DNA of 64,000 nucleotides. Origin: CAVUWL01 sp963700105. Its GTDB lineage: Bacteria > Actinomycetota > Thermoleophilia > Solirubrobacterales > 70-9. Both the position numbers and the translations under genes were made by a program. The notes under the pieces are model-generated. The model saw only the letters and a program-made list of their open reading frames with translations. It was not told the origin of the DNA and made no database searches. Where the stretch lies: positions 930,001 to 994,000 of the forward strand of contig CAVOWL010000004.1 in NCBI GenBank assembly GCA_963700105.1. Reading direction: 5' to 3'. The first letter of the stretch is position 1. Each line of letters begins with the position of its first letter. Below are positions 56,873 to 64,000 of this stretch, in pieces.

Positions 56873-59682
56873 TTCTTGTACTTTTTCCCCGACCCGCACC
56901 AGCACGGGTCGTTGCGGCCGATTTTGTCGTGCTCATCCTTGACCACGGTCTCGATCACTTCGGTGGCGCCCCCGACCGGCGCGGCGGCCGCCGGTGCGTT
57001 CACCTGCATCGCTGCGGCCGAACCGGCTGCCGCCACCTCCTGCAGGGCCGAGGGCTGACCTTCCAGGGTGCCACCCGAATAATCAAGCGCCAGCGACTGA
57101 TTGTCTCCGTTTGACCCGAAGGCGGCCTGCGCCTGGGCCGGATCGAGTTCCACCTCGACGTGGAAGATAAGTTTGCTGAACTCCTCCCAGATCGAGTGCA
57201 TCAGCTCTTCAAAGATCGCAAAGCCCTCGTTTTTGTAGGCGACGAGGGGATCGATCTGGGCGAATCCGCGCAGGTGGATGCCCTCGCGCAGGTAGTCCAT
57301 GTCAAAGAGGTGCTCACGCCAGCGGTTATCGATCACCTGCAGGAGGATCGAGCGCTCCAGGTAGCGCATCAGCTCCTCGCCGAACTGGCGCTCGCGATCG
57401 TCATATGCGCTCATCACATCCTCGTCGAGGGCATCCTTTAGCTGCTCGCGATCGACCGTCTCCGGAGCGACCGAACCGACCTCGATTCCGACCGGCCAGA
57501 TCTGTCGCAGCTGGGTCTCAAGCTCGGCCATGTCCCAGTCCTCAAGGATGTCGCCGGGGGTGTACTCATCAACCAGGCGCTCGATCACCCCCTCCATTTC
57601 GTCGCGGGCGGTCTCTGAGATATCGCGCCCCTCGAGGATCTCGCGGCGGTATTTGTAGACGACGCGGCGCTGCTCGTTCATCACGTCGTCGTACTCGAGC
57701 ACCCGTTTGCGAATCAAGAAGTTCTGCTCCTCGACCTTCTTCTGGGCGTTCTCAACCGTCTTGGTAAGCATGTTGGCCTCCAGCGGCATCTCGCCGCCCT
57801 CCTCATCGACGGGACCCAGTCGATCGAGGATTTTGTAGATCCGATCGCCGGCGAAGAGGCGGATCACGTCGTCTTCGGCGGAGAGGTAAAAGCGGGTCTC
57901 TCCCGGGTCGCCCTGGCGACCGGAACGACCGCGCAGCTGGTTGTCGATACGCCGTGACTCGTGGCGCTCGGTGCCACAGATGTAGAGACCACCGAGCTCG
58001 CGCACCTCCTCCGCCTCGGCGCTGCAGCGCGGCTCGAGCTCGGTGACCTTTGCCTCAAGCGCCGCCTGATAGCCCTCCGCGCCGGGAGCGAGGCCTCCCT
58101 TTTTCAGCTCGTGGACGGCGAGCTGCTCGGGGTCGCCGCCGAGCTTTATGTCGACGCCGCGCCCGGCCATGTTGGTGGCGATCATCACCGCGCCCTTTCG
58201 GCCCGCCTGGGCGATCCGCTCGCCCTCGCGCTCGGCGTGCTCGGGTTTGGCGTTAAGGACCGCGTGTTCGATCCCGCGTCGCTTCAGCTCCGCTGAGATC
58301 ATCTCCGAGACCTCCACCGAGACGGTGCCGACCAGAATCGGCTGCCCCTTCTCGTGGCGAGCGGCGATCTCATCGAGCACCGCATGCCACTTGCCGTCTT
58401 TGGTTTTGAAGATCTGATCGTTGTGATCGGCCCGGACCATCGGCTGGTTGGTGGGGATCTCGACCACCGGGATTTTGTAGATCTTCATGAACTCGGTCGC
58501 CTCGGTGAGGGCGGTCCCGGTCATTCCCGAGAGCTTGTCGTAGAGGCGGAAGTAGTTCTGCAGGGTGATCGTCGCCAGCGTTTGGTTCTCCTCTCGAATT
58601 TCGACGCCCTCCTTCGCCTCGACCGCCTGGTGCAGTCCCTCTGACCAGCGCCGTCCCTCGAGGATGCGACCGGTGAACTCGTCGATGATCATCACCTCGC
58701 CGTCGACCACCGCGTAGTCCTTGTCGCGTTTGTAGAGCGACTCGGCCTTCAGCGATTGGACTAGGTGGTTGACGAGGGTGCCGTGCTCACCGAGGTAGAG
58801 GTTCTCGACGCCGACGAAATCCTCGGTGCGTTTGACCCCCCGCTCGGTCGGCGCCACCGTCTTGTGCTTCTCGTCGAACTCGTAATCGAAGTCAACATCG
58901 GAGGTGTCCTGCGTCTCGCCCAGGGATTTGAGCTTCTCTTTGGCCGGGACGCCATTTAGTTTTTTGGCGAGGCGGGCGAAGGTGTAGTAGGTCTGTGCCG
59001 CCTGTTCGGGTGCGCCGGAGATGATCAGCGGGGTGCGCGCCTCATCGATCAGGATGTTGTCGACCTCGTCGACGATCGCAAAATGGTGGCCGCGCTGCAC
59101 GCAGTGCTCCAGCGCCGAGGCCATGTTGTCGCGCAGGTAGTCAAAGCCGAACTCCGAGTTGGTGCCGTAGGTGACGTCGCAGGCGTACTTTTGCTGGCGG
59201 GTGGCGTGGTCATCGCCCTCCTGGATCGCCGCAACGCTGACCCCGAGCGAGTCATAGATCGGTTTCATCCATTCGGCATCGCGGCGAGCGAGGTAGTCAT
59301 TGACGGTGACCAGGTGGACGCTGTCGCCGGCCAGCGTGTTGAGAAAGACCGCCAGGGTCGCGGTCAGGGTCTTGCCCTCGCCGGTGCGCATCTCCGCGAT
59401 CGCGCCGTCGTGCAGGACCATTCCGCCGATCAGCTGGACGTCGTAGTGGCGCTGCCCGATCGCCCGCCGCGATGCCTCGCGGGTAAGCGCGAAGGCCTCC
59501 GCCAGCAGGTCATCGAGCGACTCACCGTTGCGCGCCCGCTCTCGCAGCGAATCGGCCTCTTCGCGCATCTCGGCCTCATCGAGCACTTCCATCTCCGGCT
59601 CGATCCGATTGATCGCCTCGGCGCGCTTCTCATAGGTCTTGAATTTGCGCCCCTCCCCAACGCGTAGCGCGCGCGTCACCAT
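56857..59682 (-). CDS. secA: Preprotein translocase ATPase SecA
   Basis: A 941-residue motor: VGEGRKFKTYEKRAEAINR, Walker A MRTGEGKTLTATLAVF, VNDYLARRDAEWM, GTNSEFGFDYLRDNMA, Walker B VDEVDNILIDEARTPLIIS, NMAGRGVDIKLGG, GLYICGTERHESRRIDNQLR and the C-terminal zinc SEC-C motif RNDPCWCGSGKKYKKCHG. ATG 59682 has AAGG just upstream; ATG 59700 is an alternative. Confidence 0.97.
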   Translation of the reverse strand: MVTRALRVGEGRKFKTYEKRAEAINRIEPEMEVLDEAEMREEADSLRERARNGESLDDLLAEAFALTREASRRAIGQRHYDVQLIGGMVLHDGAIAEMRTGEGKTLTATLAVFLNTLAGDSVHLVTVNDYLARRDAEWMKPIYDSLGVSVAAIQEGDDHATRQQKYACDVTYGTNSEFGFDYLRDNMASALEHCVQRGHHFAIVDEVDNILIDEARTPLIISGAPEQAAQTYYTFARLAKKLNGVPAKEKLKSLGETQDTSDVDFDYEFDEKHKTVAPTERGVKRTEDFVGVENLYLGEHGTLVNHLVQSLKAESLYKRDKDYAVVDGEVMIIDEFTGRILEGRRWSEGLHQAVEAKEGVEIREENQTLATITLQNYFRLYDKLSGMTGTALTEATEFMKIYKIPVVEIPTNQPMVRADHNDQIFKTKDGKWHAVLDEIAARHEKGQPILVGTVSVEVSEMISAELKRRGIEHAVLNAKPEHAEREGERIAQAGRKGAVMIATNMAGRGVDIKLGGDPEQLAVHELKKGGLAPGAEGYQAALEAKVTELEPRCSAEAEEVRELGGLYICGTERHESRRIDNQLRGRSGRQGDPGETRFYLSAEDDVIRLFAGDRIYKILDRLGPVDEEGGEMPLEANMLTKTVENAQKKVEEQNFLIRKRVLEYDDVMNEQRRVVYKYRREILEGRDISETARDEMEGVIERLVDEYTPGDILEDWDMAELETQLRQIWPVGIEVGSVAPETVDREQLKDALDEDVMSAYDDRERQFGEELMRYLERSILLQVIDNRWREHLFDMDYLREGIHLRGFAQIDPLVAYKNEGFAIFEELMHSIWEEFSKLIFHVEVELDPAQAQAAFGSNGDNQSLALDYSGGTLEGQPSALQEVAAAGSAAAMQVNAPAAAAPVGGATEVIETVVKDEHDKIGRNDPCWCGSGKKYKKCHGA

Positions 59683-59726
59683 GTCCCTTGCAGCAGGCAT
59701 CGGTCAAGGTTAGCGGTGGGCGGGGC

Positions 59727-60074
59727 TCAGGCAGCGCTACGGCGAATGCGACCGACCGCGCGACGGGTCCGGCTGCGCTTGCGCCGCAGTTCGCGGTGCC
59801 GCTTGACCTGGCGTCGAATGTCCTCGGCCAGCTCATGAATCGTGTGGGCCATCTCCGGCGTGGCCTCGCGAGCGCGCAGGGTGACGCCCTTGAGCGCAAG
59901 CGTTGCCTCGGCCACCTGGCGATCGGCGATCGAGGGATTGCGCTCTTCAGAGATCTCCACATCGAGGATGGCCAACTCAGAGACCTGCATCCCGACCCGG
60001 CGAAACCGCTTTAAGACGTACCCGCGAAGCTCGTCGGTTACCTCGACGTTGCGACCTCTCACTTCGATTCGCAT
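59727..60074 (-). CDS. hpf: Ribosome hibernation promoting factor, short form
   Basis: A 115-residue HPF/RaiA-fold protein: MRIEVRGRNVEVTDELRGYV, SELAILDVEISEERNP and VAEATLALKGVTLRAREATP, ending in a very basic tail (RHRELRRKRSRTRRAVGRIR). It lacks the C-terminal dimerisation domain of the long HPF common in actinobacteria. AAGGAGG lies 4 nt before ATG 60074. Directly upstream of secA, as in many Gram-positives. Confidence 0.9.
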   Translation of the reverse strand: MRIEVRGRNVEVTDELRGYVLKRFRRVGMQVSELAILDVEISEERNPSIADRQVAEATLALKGVTLRAREATPEMAHTIHELAEDIRRQVKRHRELRRKRSRTRRAVGRIRRSAA

Positions 60075-60210
60075 GCTGCCTCCTTGGGGTCTGTGCTTCG
60101 ATGCTACGCCTCCACCGAGCCCGGGGCAACCGGCCGCGGCAGCCAGGGGCCGCGGGCCGGCGCGGTGACCTCGAGGCGAGGCGCGCGGGGCGGCCTGGAC
60201 GGGGGCTTGC

Positions 60211-61221
60211 CTAGTGGGCGCCGGCGCGACCGGCGATGCCGCCGATCATCAGCGCCCCCGCCGCGAGCTCGGCGCCGGACAGGATGAGAGCGTCACGAAG
60301 CTCGGCACCCGCTCCGATCTTGGCGCCATCACCGAGGATCGCCGGACCCTCGATCCTCACTCCCTCCCCCAGCCTTACCGCGGCGCCGATCAGCGCTGGC
60401 GCGGTGATCTCTGCGCCCCCAAGCGGCGAGGCCGAGCGGATTCCCTCGCTGATCAGCGGGGCGCCGGGATCGAGCTCGACCCTCCCGGCGAGCGCATCGA
60501 AATTTCCCCTGCGCAGCTCATCGAGGTTGCCAATGTCGTTCCAGTAGGCCTCGATCTGGTGTGAGTAAAAGGCCACGTCGCTCTCCAAAAGCGCCGGGAA
60601 GACGTCCATCGCCCAATCGGCAAAGCCGGGCGCATCCTCCCCGGAGGCCGCCCTGCTGGTCCCCGGCTCGGGAAAGAAGTCAAAGATCTCGGAGCGAAAC
60701 ATGTAGATCCCGCAGTTGGCCAAATCAGAGAGCGCCTCGGCCGGCTCGGGCTTCTCCTGAAACCCCTGGACCCGGTGATCTGCCCCGCTGATCGCGACGC
60801 CGAACTGGGTGGTGTCGGTGACCCGTTTGGTCGCCAGGGTGGCGATCCCCTGGTGGGATTGATGAAAATCCCTCATCGCCCCCAGGTCGATGTCGGTGAG
60901 GGCATCCCCGGAGATCACCAGGAAGGACTCGCCGAGAAACTCGGCGGCGTTTCGGACCCCTCCCGCGGTGCCAAGGAGCTGCTCCTCACGGCTGTAGGTC
61001 AGCTCGACCCCGAACCGCGAGCCATCGCCGAAGTGAGCTTCGACCAGCGGCGGGAACCAATGCAGGTTGGCGATCGTCTCGATGAATCCGTGGCGGGCCA
61101 AGAGCGCCACGATGTGCTCCATCACCGGCCGGTTGAGAACCGGCACCATCGGCTTGGGCATCGCCGCGGTGATCGGGCGCAGCCGCGTCCCCAAACCGGC
61201 TGCCAAGACCATTGCCCTCAC
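60211..61221 (-). CDS. NDP-sugar (mannose/glucose-1-phosphate) nucleotidyltransferase
   Basis: A 336-residue enzyme: AMVLAAGLGTRLRPITAAMP (nucleotide loop), PKPMVPVLNRPVMEHIVALL, LLGTAGGVRNAAEFLG, LVISGDALTDIDL (metal Asp) and VQGFQEKPEPAE, followed by left-handed beta-helix hexapeptide repeats (LIGAAVRLGEGVRIEGPAIL). Related to mannose-1-phosphate guanylyltransferases; the specific NTP and sugar are not certain. The isomerase and second nucleotidyltransferase nearby suggest GDP-mannose supply. Confidence 0.87.
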   Translation of the reverse strand: MRAMVLAAGLGTRLRPITAAMPKPMVPVLNRPVMEHIVALLARHGFIETIANLHWFPPLVEAHFGDGSRFGVELTYSREEQLLGTAGGVRNAAEFLGESFLVISGDALTDIDLGAMRDFHQSHQGIATLATKRVTDTTQFGVAISGADHRVQGFQEKPEPAEALSDLANCGIYMFRSEIFDFFPEPGTSRAASGEDAPGFADWAMDVFPALLESDVAFYSHQIEAYWNDIGNLDELRRGNFDALAGRVELDPGAPLISEGIRSASPLGGAEITAPALIGAAVRLGEGVRIEGPAILGDGAKIGAGAELRDALILSGAELAAGALMIGGIAGRAGAH

Positions 61222-61321
61222 CGCTCAGCCCGCCCGCCTGCCCGTCGCCGCCGCCCTCCCTTGGGCTCTACGGGTCGCCTGCGGCTGGCGGAGTTGCAGG
61301 CGGCGCCACGCCCCCCTGGGC

Positions 61322-62593
61322 CTAGGTGCCCTGATCCCAAGATGCCAGGTACTTGGACTGGATCTCACTCAGCTGATCGATCTTTACGCCCTTTGACTCC
61401 AGCTTGAGGCGGGCGATCTCCTTGTCGATCTCGCGCGGCACCGAGTGAACCCGCCGCTCCATCGACTCGTGGTTTTTGGCCACGAACTCGGCGGCCAGCG
61501 CCTGATTGGCAAAGCTCATATCCATCACCGCGGCGGGGTGGCCCTCGGCGGTGGCGAGGTTGACGAGGCGGCCCTCGGCCAGGAGGAAGACCTCGCGGCC
61601 GTTTCGCAGCCGGTGACCCTCGACCAGCGGCCGCGCTTCATAGGTCGACTCGGTCAGCGCTTCGAGATCGCCCTTGTTGATCTCGACGTCGAAGTGGCCG
61701 GAGTTGCAGACGATCGCGCCGCTCTTCATCTGCTCGAACATCTGACCGGCGATCGCGTCGCGGTTGCCGGTCACCGAGATGAAGACGTCACCCTCGGCGG
61801 CGGCATCGAGCGCGGGCATCACGTCAAAGCCATCCATGACCGCCTCCAGCGCCCGCAGCGGATCCACCTCACAAACGATCACGTGGGCGCCGTGGCCCTT
61901 GGCCCGCATCGCGACCCCCTTGCCGCACCAGCCGTAGCCGATGACGACGACCCGGAGGCCGGCGATCAGAACGTTTGTGGCCCGAATCACACCGTCGAGG
62001 GTGGACTGTCCGGTGCCGTAGCGGTTGTCGAAGAAGTGCTTGGTGTCGGCGTCGTTGACGGCGATGATCGGAAAGCCGAGCTTGCCCTCGGCCTCCAGCG
62101 CCTTCAGCCTGATCACCCCGGTGGTCGTCTCCTCGGTGCCGCCGAAGACCTCGGGCAAAAGCTCGGGCCGCTCGCCGTGCAGGACGCTGATCACATCGGC
62201 GCCATCGTCCATGGTGATCTGGGGGTGCTTGTCGACCGCCGTTTTGATGTGGCGGTAGTAGGTCTCGTTGTCCTCGCCGTTGATCGCGTGGACCTCGGCC
62301 CCGTAGCGATCGACCAGCGCGGCCGCCGTCTCATCCTGGGTGGAGAGCGGGTTGGAGGCGCAAAGGGCGACCTCGGCACCGCCGGCCATCAGGGTGCGGA
62401 CCAGATTCGCGGTCTCCGTCGTGACGTGCAGGCAGCAGGCCATCCGGATCCCCTCCAGCGGCCGCTCCCCCTCAAAGCGCTGGCGGATCTGGGTCAGCAC
62501 CGGCATCTGGCGATCTGCCCACTCGATCCGCTTCTGGCCGGCCTCGGCGAGCGCGATGTCGGCGATGTCAAAGTTGGTGGCGGCGGTTGCCAT
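61322..62593 (-). CDS. ahcY: S-adenosylhomocysteinase
   Basis: A 423-residue NAD-dependent hydrolase of S-adenosylhomocysteine. Seen: ACCLHVTTETANLVRTL, ASNPLSTQDETAAAL, NDADTKHFFDNRYGTGQST, VVIGYGWCGKGVAMRAKGHG (NAD site), ICNSGHFDVEI and AEGHPAAVMDMSFANQAL. AAAGGA lies 5 nt before ATG 62593. No SAH riboswitch fits in the 45-nt leader. Confidence 0.97.
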   Translation of the reverse strand: MATAATNFDIADIALAEAGQKRIEWADRQMPVLTQIRQRFEGERPLEGIRMACCLHVTTETANLVRTLMAGGAEVALCASNPLSTQDETAAALVDRYGAEVHAINGEDNETYYRHIKTAVDKHPQITMDDGADVISVLHGERPELLPEVFGGTEETTTGVIRLKALEAEGKLGFPIIAVNDADTKHFFDNRYGTGQSTLDGVIRATNVLIAGLRVVVIGYGWCGKGVAMRAKGHGAHVIVCEVDPLRALEAVMDGFDVMPALDAAAEGDVFISVTGNRDAIAGQMFEQMKSGAIVCNSGHFDVEINKGDLEALTESTYEARPLVEGHRLRNGREVFLLAEGRLVNLATAEGHPAAVMDMSFANQALAAEFVAKNHESMERRVHSVPREIDKEIARLKLESKGVKIDQLSEIQSKYLASWDQGT

Positions 62594-62637
62594 CGATTCC
62601 TTTCATGTGGTTGGGACCCCGCAAGGATACGTAGGAG

Positions 62638-63624
62638 CTAGCCCGGCTGCCCCAAGGCATCCTTGAAGCTCTCGATCGCCTCTACCGCCACCGGCTCGGT
62701 GCCGTCGGCCTCGGCCAGCTTCAGCGAAACCAGATCGCCCAGCATCGTCGCCCACAGAAGCCGCGCAACCCGGTTCTCGCCCTCGCTTTGCAGCCGCAGC
62801 GAGACGGCCCCGGCGGCGGCGATCGCCGCCGCGGTCAGCTCGAAGCGGCGGCGCTCGCGCGGATGCTGATCGGCGTCTTCGAGCAAGATCGCAGAGAAGT
62901 TCGGACCCCCCTCCGGCGCCGCCCGCCACCCACATATCTCGTTGTGGTCGGCCTCTGGCAGCTCCGAGAAAAAGGCGGGGCGCTTCGCGTTCTCGTTTAT
63001 CTGCGTCTTCCAGCGCCGCGCCACCGGCGCGGTGAGATCGGCACCGTAGACGATCGGAGTCGAGCCCCCCAGGCCAGCGCTGAGCTCCTCCGCGCGAGCC
63101 TCAAGGGCAACCCGCTGCTCGTCCAGAAATGCCGCGGCGGCGTCGATTTCACTGTGGATTGCCGGCGCCACCCCGGCCAGGGCGCTGACCTCGGCGGCTA
63201 CCGTGAAGAAATAGGCAACGGCGGCGCGCGGCTGCAGGATTCCCGGCAGCCCGATCACCGCGACGCCGGCCTCGCGAGCGGCGGCGGCCAGCTCGCCACC
63301 GGTGGTGGTCACGGTCCGCTGAGCCCCGAGCGCCTCGGCGGCGGCAAAGCAGGCCAGCGTCTCCTCGGTCTGCCCCGAATAGCTCGAGCACAAAACGCTC
63401 CACTCGGGGGTGAGCCAAGCGGGCAGCTCATAGCCCCTCACGGTGAGCAGCGGTCGGCTGAGGCGCTCGCCCAGCGCCGCCACGGCGAGGTCGGAGCCGA
63501 TCGCTGAGCCGCCCATCCCGCAGACCGCGACCCCCGCCGCCTCGACCGCCTCAAGGCGCGCCGATTCGACCCGCCAGAGGGCATCGCGGAGGTGATCGGG
63601 GATGGCGAGAACGTCTTCGAGCAT
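62638..63624 (-). CDS. Bifunctional phosphoglucose/phosphomannose isomerase-type protein
   Basis: A 328-residue SIS-domain isomerase: VCGMGGSAIGSDLAVAAL, VLCSSYSGQTEETLACFAAA, KTQINENAKRPAFFSELPEA, DHNEICGW. It interconverts glucose-6-P, fructose-6-P and probably mannose-6-P. The ATG overlaps the upstream nucleotidyltransferase stop by 1 nt (TGATG). Confidence 0.9.
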   Translation of the reverse strand: MLEDVLAIPDHLRDALWRVESARLEAVEAAGVAVCGMGGSAIGSDLAVAALGERLSRPLLTVRGYELPAWLTPEWSVLCSSYSGQTEETLACFAAAEALGAQRTVTTTGGELAAAAREAGVAVIGLPGILQPRAAVAYFFTVAAEVSALAGVAPAIHSEIDAAAAFLDEQRVALEARAEELSAGLGGSTPIVYGADLTAPVARRWKTQINENAKRPAFFSELPEADHNEICGWRAAPEGGPNFSAILLEDADQHPRERRRFELTAAAIAAAGAVSLRLQSEGENRVARLLWATMLGDLVSLKLAEADGTEPVAVEAIESFKDALGQPG

Positions 63625-64000
63625 CAGGGCGCTCCCGCAACTCTTTCATCCCGACCGATCACCGCGTCGTGCAGCTGGGCGCCGGCGCCGACGCTGACCC
63701 CGGCCGAGAGGACCGAGCCGATCACCATGGCCCCGGCGCCGATCGCGCAATCGCTGAGCAGGACCGATTCGCGAACCTCGGCCCCCGCCTCAATCCGACA
63801 GCCCGCCCCGAGCACCGCCCGCGGTCCGATCCGGGCGCTGGCGGCGACCGTGGCCGTGGGATCGATCAGAAGCCCCGGCAGGCTGTGGGCGACCCGGGTC
63901 GCGACCCTCCCCTCGAGGATGTCCCAGCTTGCCTGCAGGTAGCGATCCGGGGTGCCGATATCCATCCAGTAGCCGTCCAGGCGCAGGGCGTGGAGGCCGT
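63624..64000 (-). CDS. Sugar-1-phosphate guanylyltransferase-like protein, C-terminal part
   Basis: The gene enters from the right edge; only the last 125 or so codons are visible. They show LRLDGYWMDIGTPDRYLQAS, the end of the nucleotidyltransferase domain, then beta-helix repeats (ASARIGPRAVLGAGCRIEAG). It resembles the 60211 enzyme (YWNDIGNLDEL there), so there are two related genes around ahcY and the isomerase. Confidence 0.85.
   Translation of the reverse strand, partial: GLHALRLDGYWMDIGTPDRYLQASWDILEGRVATRVAHSLPGLLIDPTATVAASARIGPRAVLGAGCRIEAGAEVRESVLLSDCAIGAGAMVIGSVLSAGVSVGAGAQLHDAVIGRDERVAGAP

Noticed and set aside
62594..62640. SAH riboswitch before ahcY
   Set aside because: The leader is only about 45 nt and shows no pseudoknot-like pairing.
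61445..62641. 398-codon plus-strand open frame antisense to ahcY
   Set aside because: A high-GC antisense shadow; the minus strand is a full S-adenosylhomocysteinase.

Overview
The window is a high-GC bacterial chromosome segment, most likely from an actinomycete of the class Thermoleophilia (Solirubrobacterales-like). This rests on overall GC, heavy use of GTG and TTG starts, actinobacterial gene clusters (hpf-secA-prfB, ftsEX, smpB-ssrA, uvrC-rapZ, gap-pgk-tpiA, an Rpf-like muralytic protein) and many 1-8 nt gene overlaps. The taxonomic call is inference; no 16S gene is present.

Layout. 1-5 kb is an accessory patch: an edge-truncated HxlR regulator, a frameshifted reductase, a 3'-half tRNA-fMet scar, tRNA-Gly(CCC), an RHH/PIN toxin-antitoxin pair and a hipBA module preceded by four repeated operators. 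5-11 kb holds ccmG-ccmH, a degenerate P-loop protein, argS, a phosphoesterase, a lipoprotein and a Ser/Thr kinase. 11-22 kb holds tgt, the glycolytic operon gap-pgk-tpiA-gpmI, an ABC exporter, rapZ and uvrC; yvcK and whiA, which usually sit between rapZ and gap, are absent here. 22-25 kb has a crotonase, a blue-copper lipoprotein, an AbrB/VapC module and a MaoC-type hydratase.

24.6-39.5 kb is a phosphate/polyphosphate region. It contains pstSCAB-phoU, ppx, two half-size CHAD genes, a PHP-phosphoesterase/glycosyltransferase fusion, ppk, a DUF47 protein and a Pit transporter, plus an OmpR-type response regulator and a receiver-less winged-helix protein. Tandem 11-bp repeats built on TTCACA/TTTACA (PHO-box-like) occur before pstS, the winged-helix gene, a small membrane protein and the PHP-glycosyltransferase. 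This suggests one phosphate-starvation regulon that includes the fusion enzyme. It is the most interesting part of the window.

39.5-51 kb holds an HD-domain protein, an Rpf-like protein behind a CRP-like palindrome, purU, tmRNA (ssrA), a large coiled-coil membrane protein with a ComEA-like HhH tail, smpB, an RNase II/R enzyme, a CtpA protease and ftsE-ftsX. 50.6-55.3 kb holds nadA, fpg, nadC, an ECF sigma factor with ogt, and a secreted protein. 55.3-60.1 kb holds prfB (with a +1 programmed frameshift that can be read directly), a SnoaL-like gene, secA and a short hpf. 60-64 kb holds sugar-nucleotide genes (two nucleotidyltransferases and a PGI/PMI-type isomerase) and ahcY. No CRISPR array, insertion sequence, integrase or replication origin was seen.
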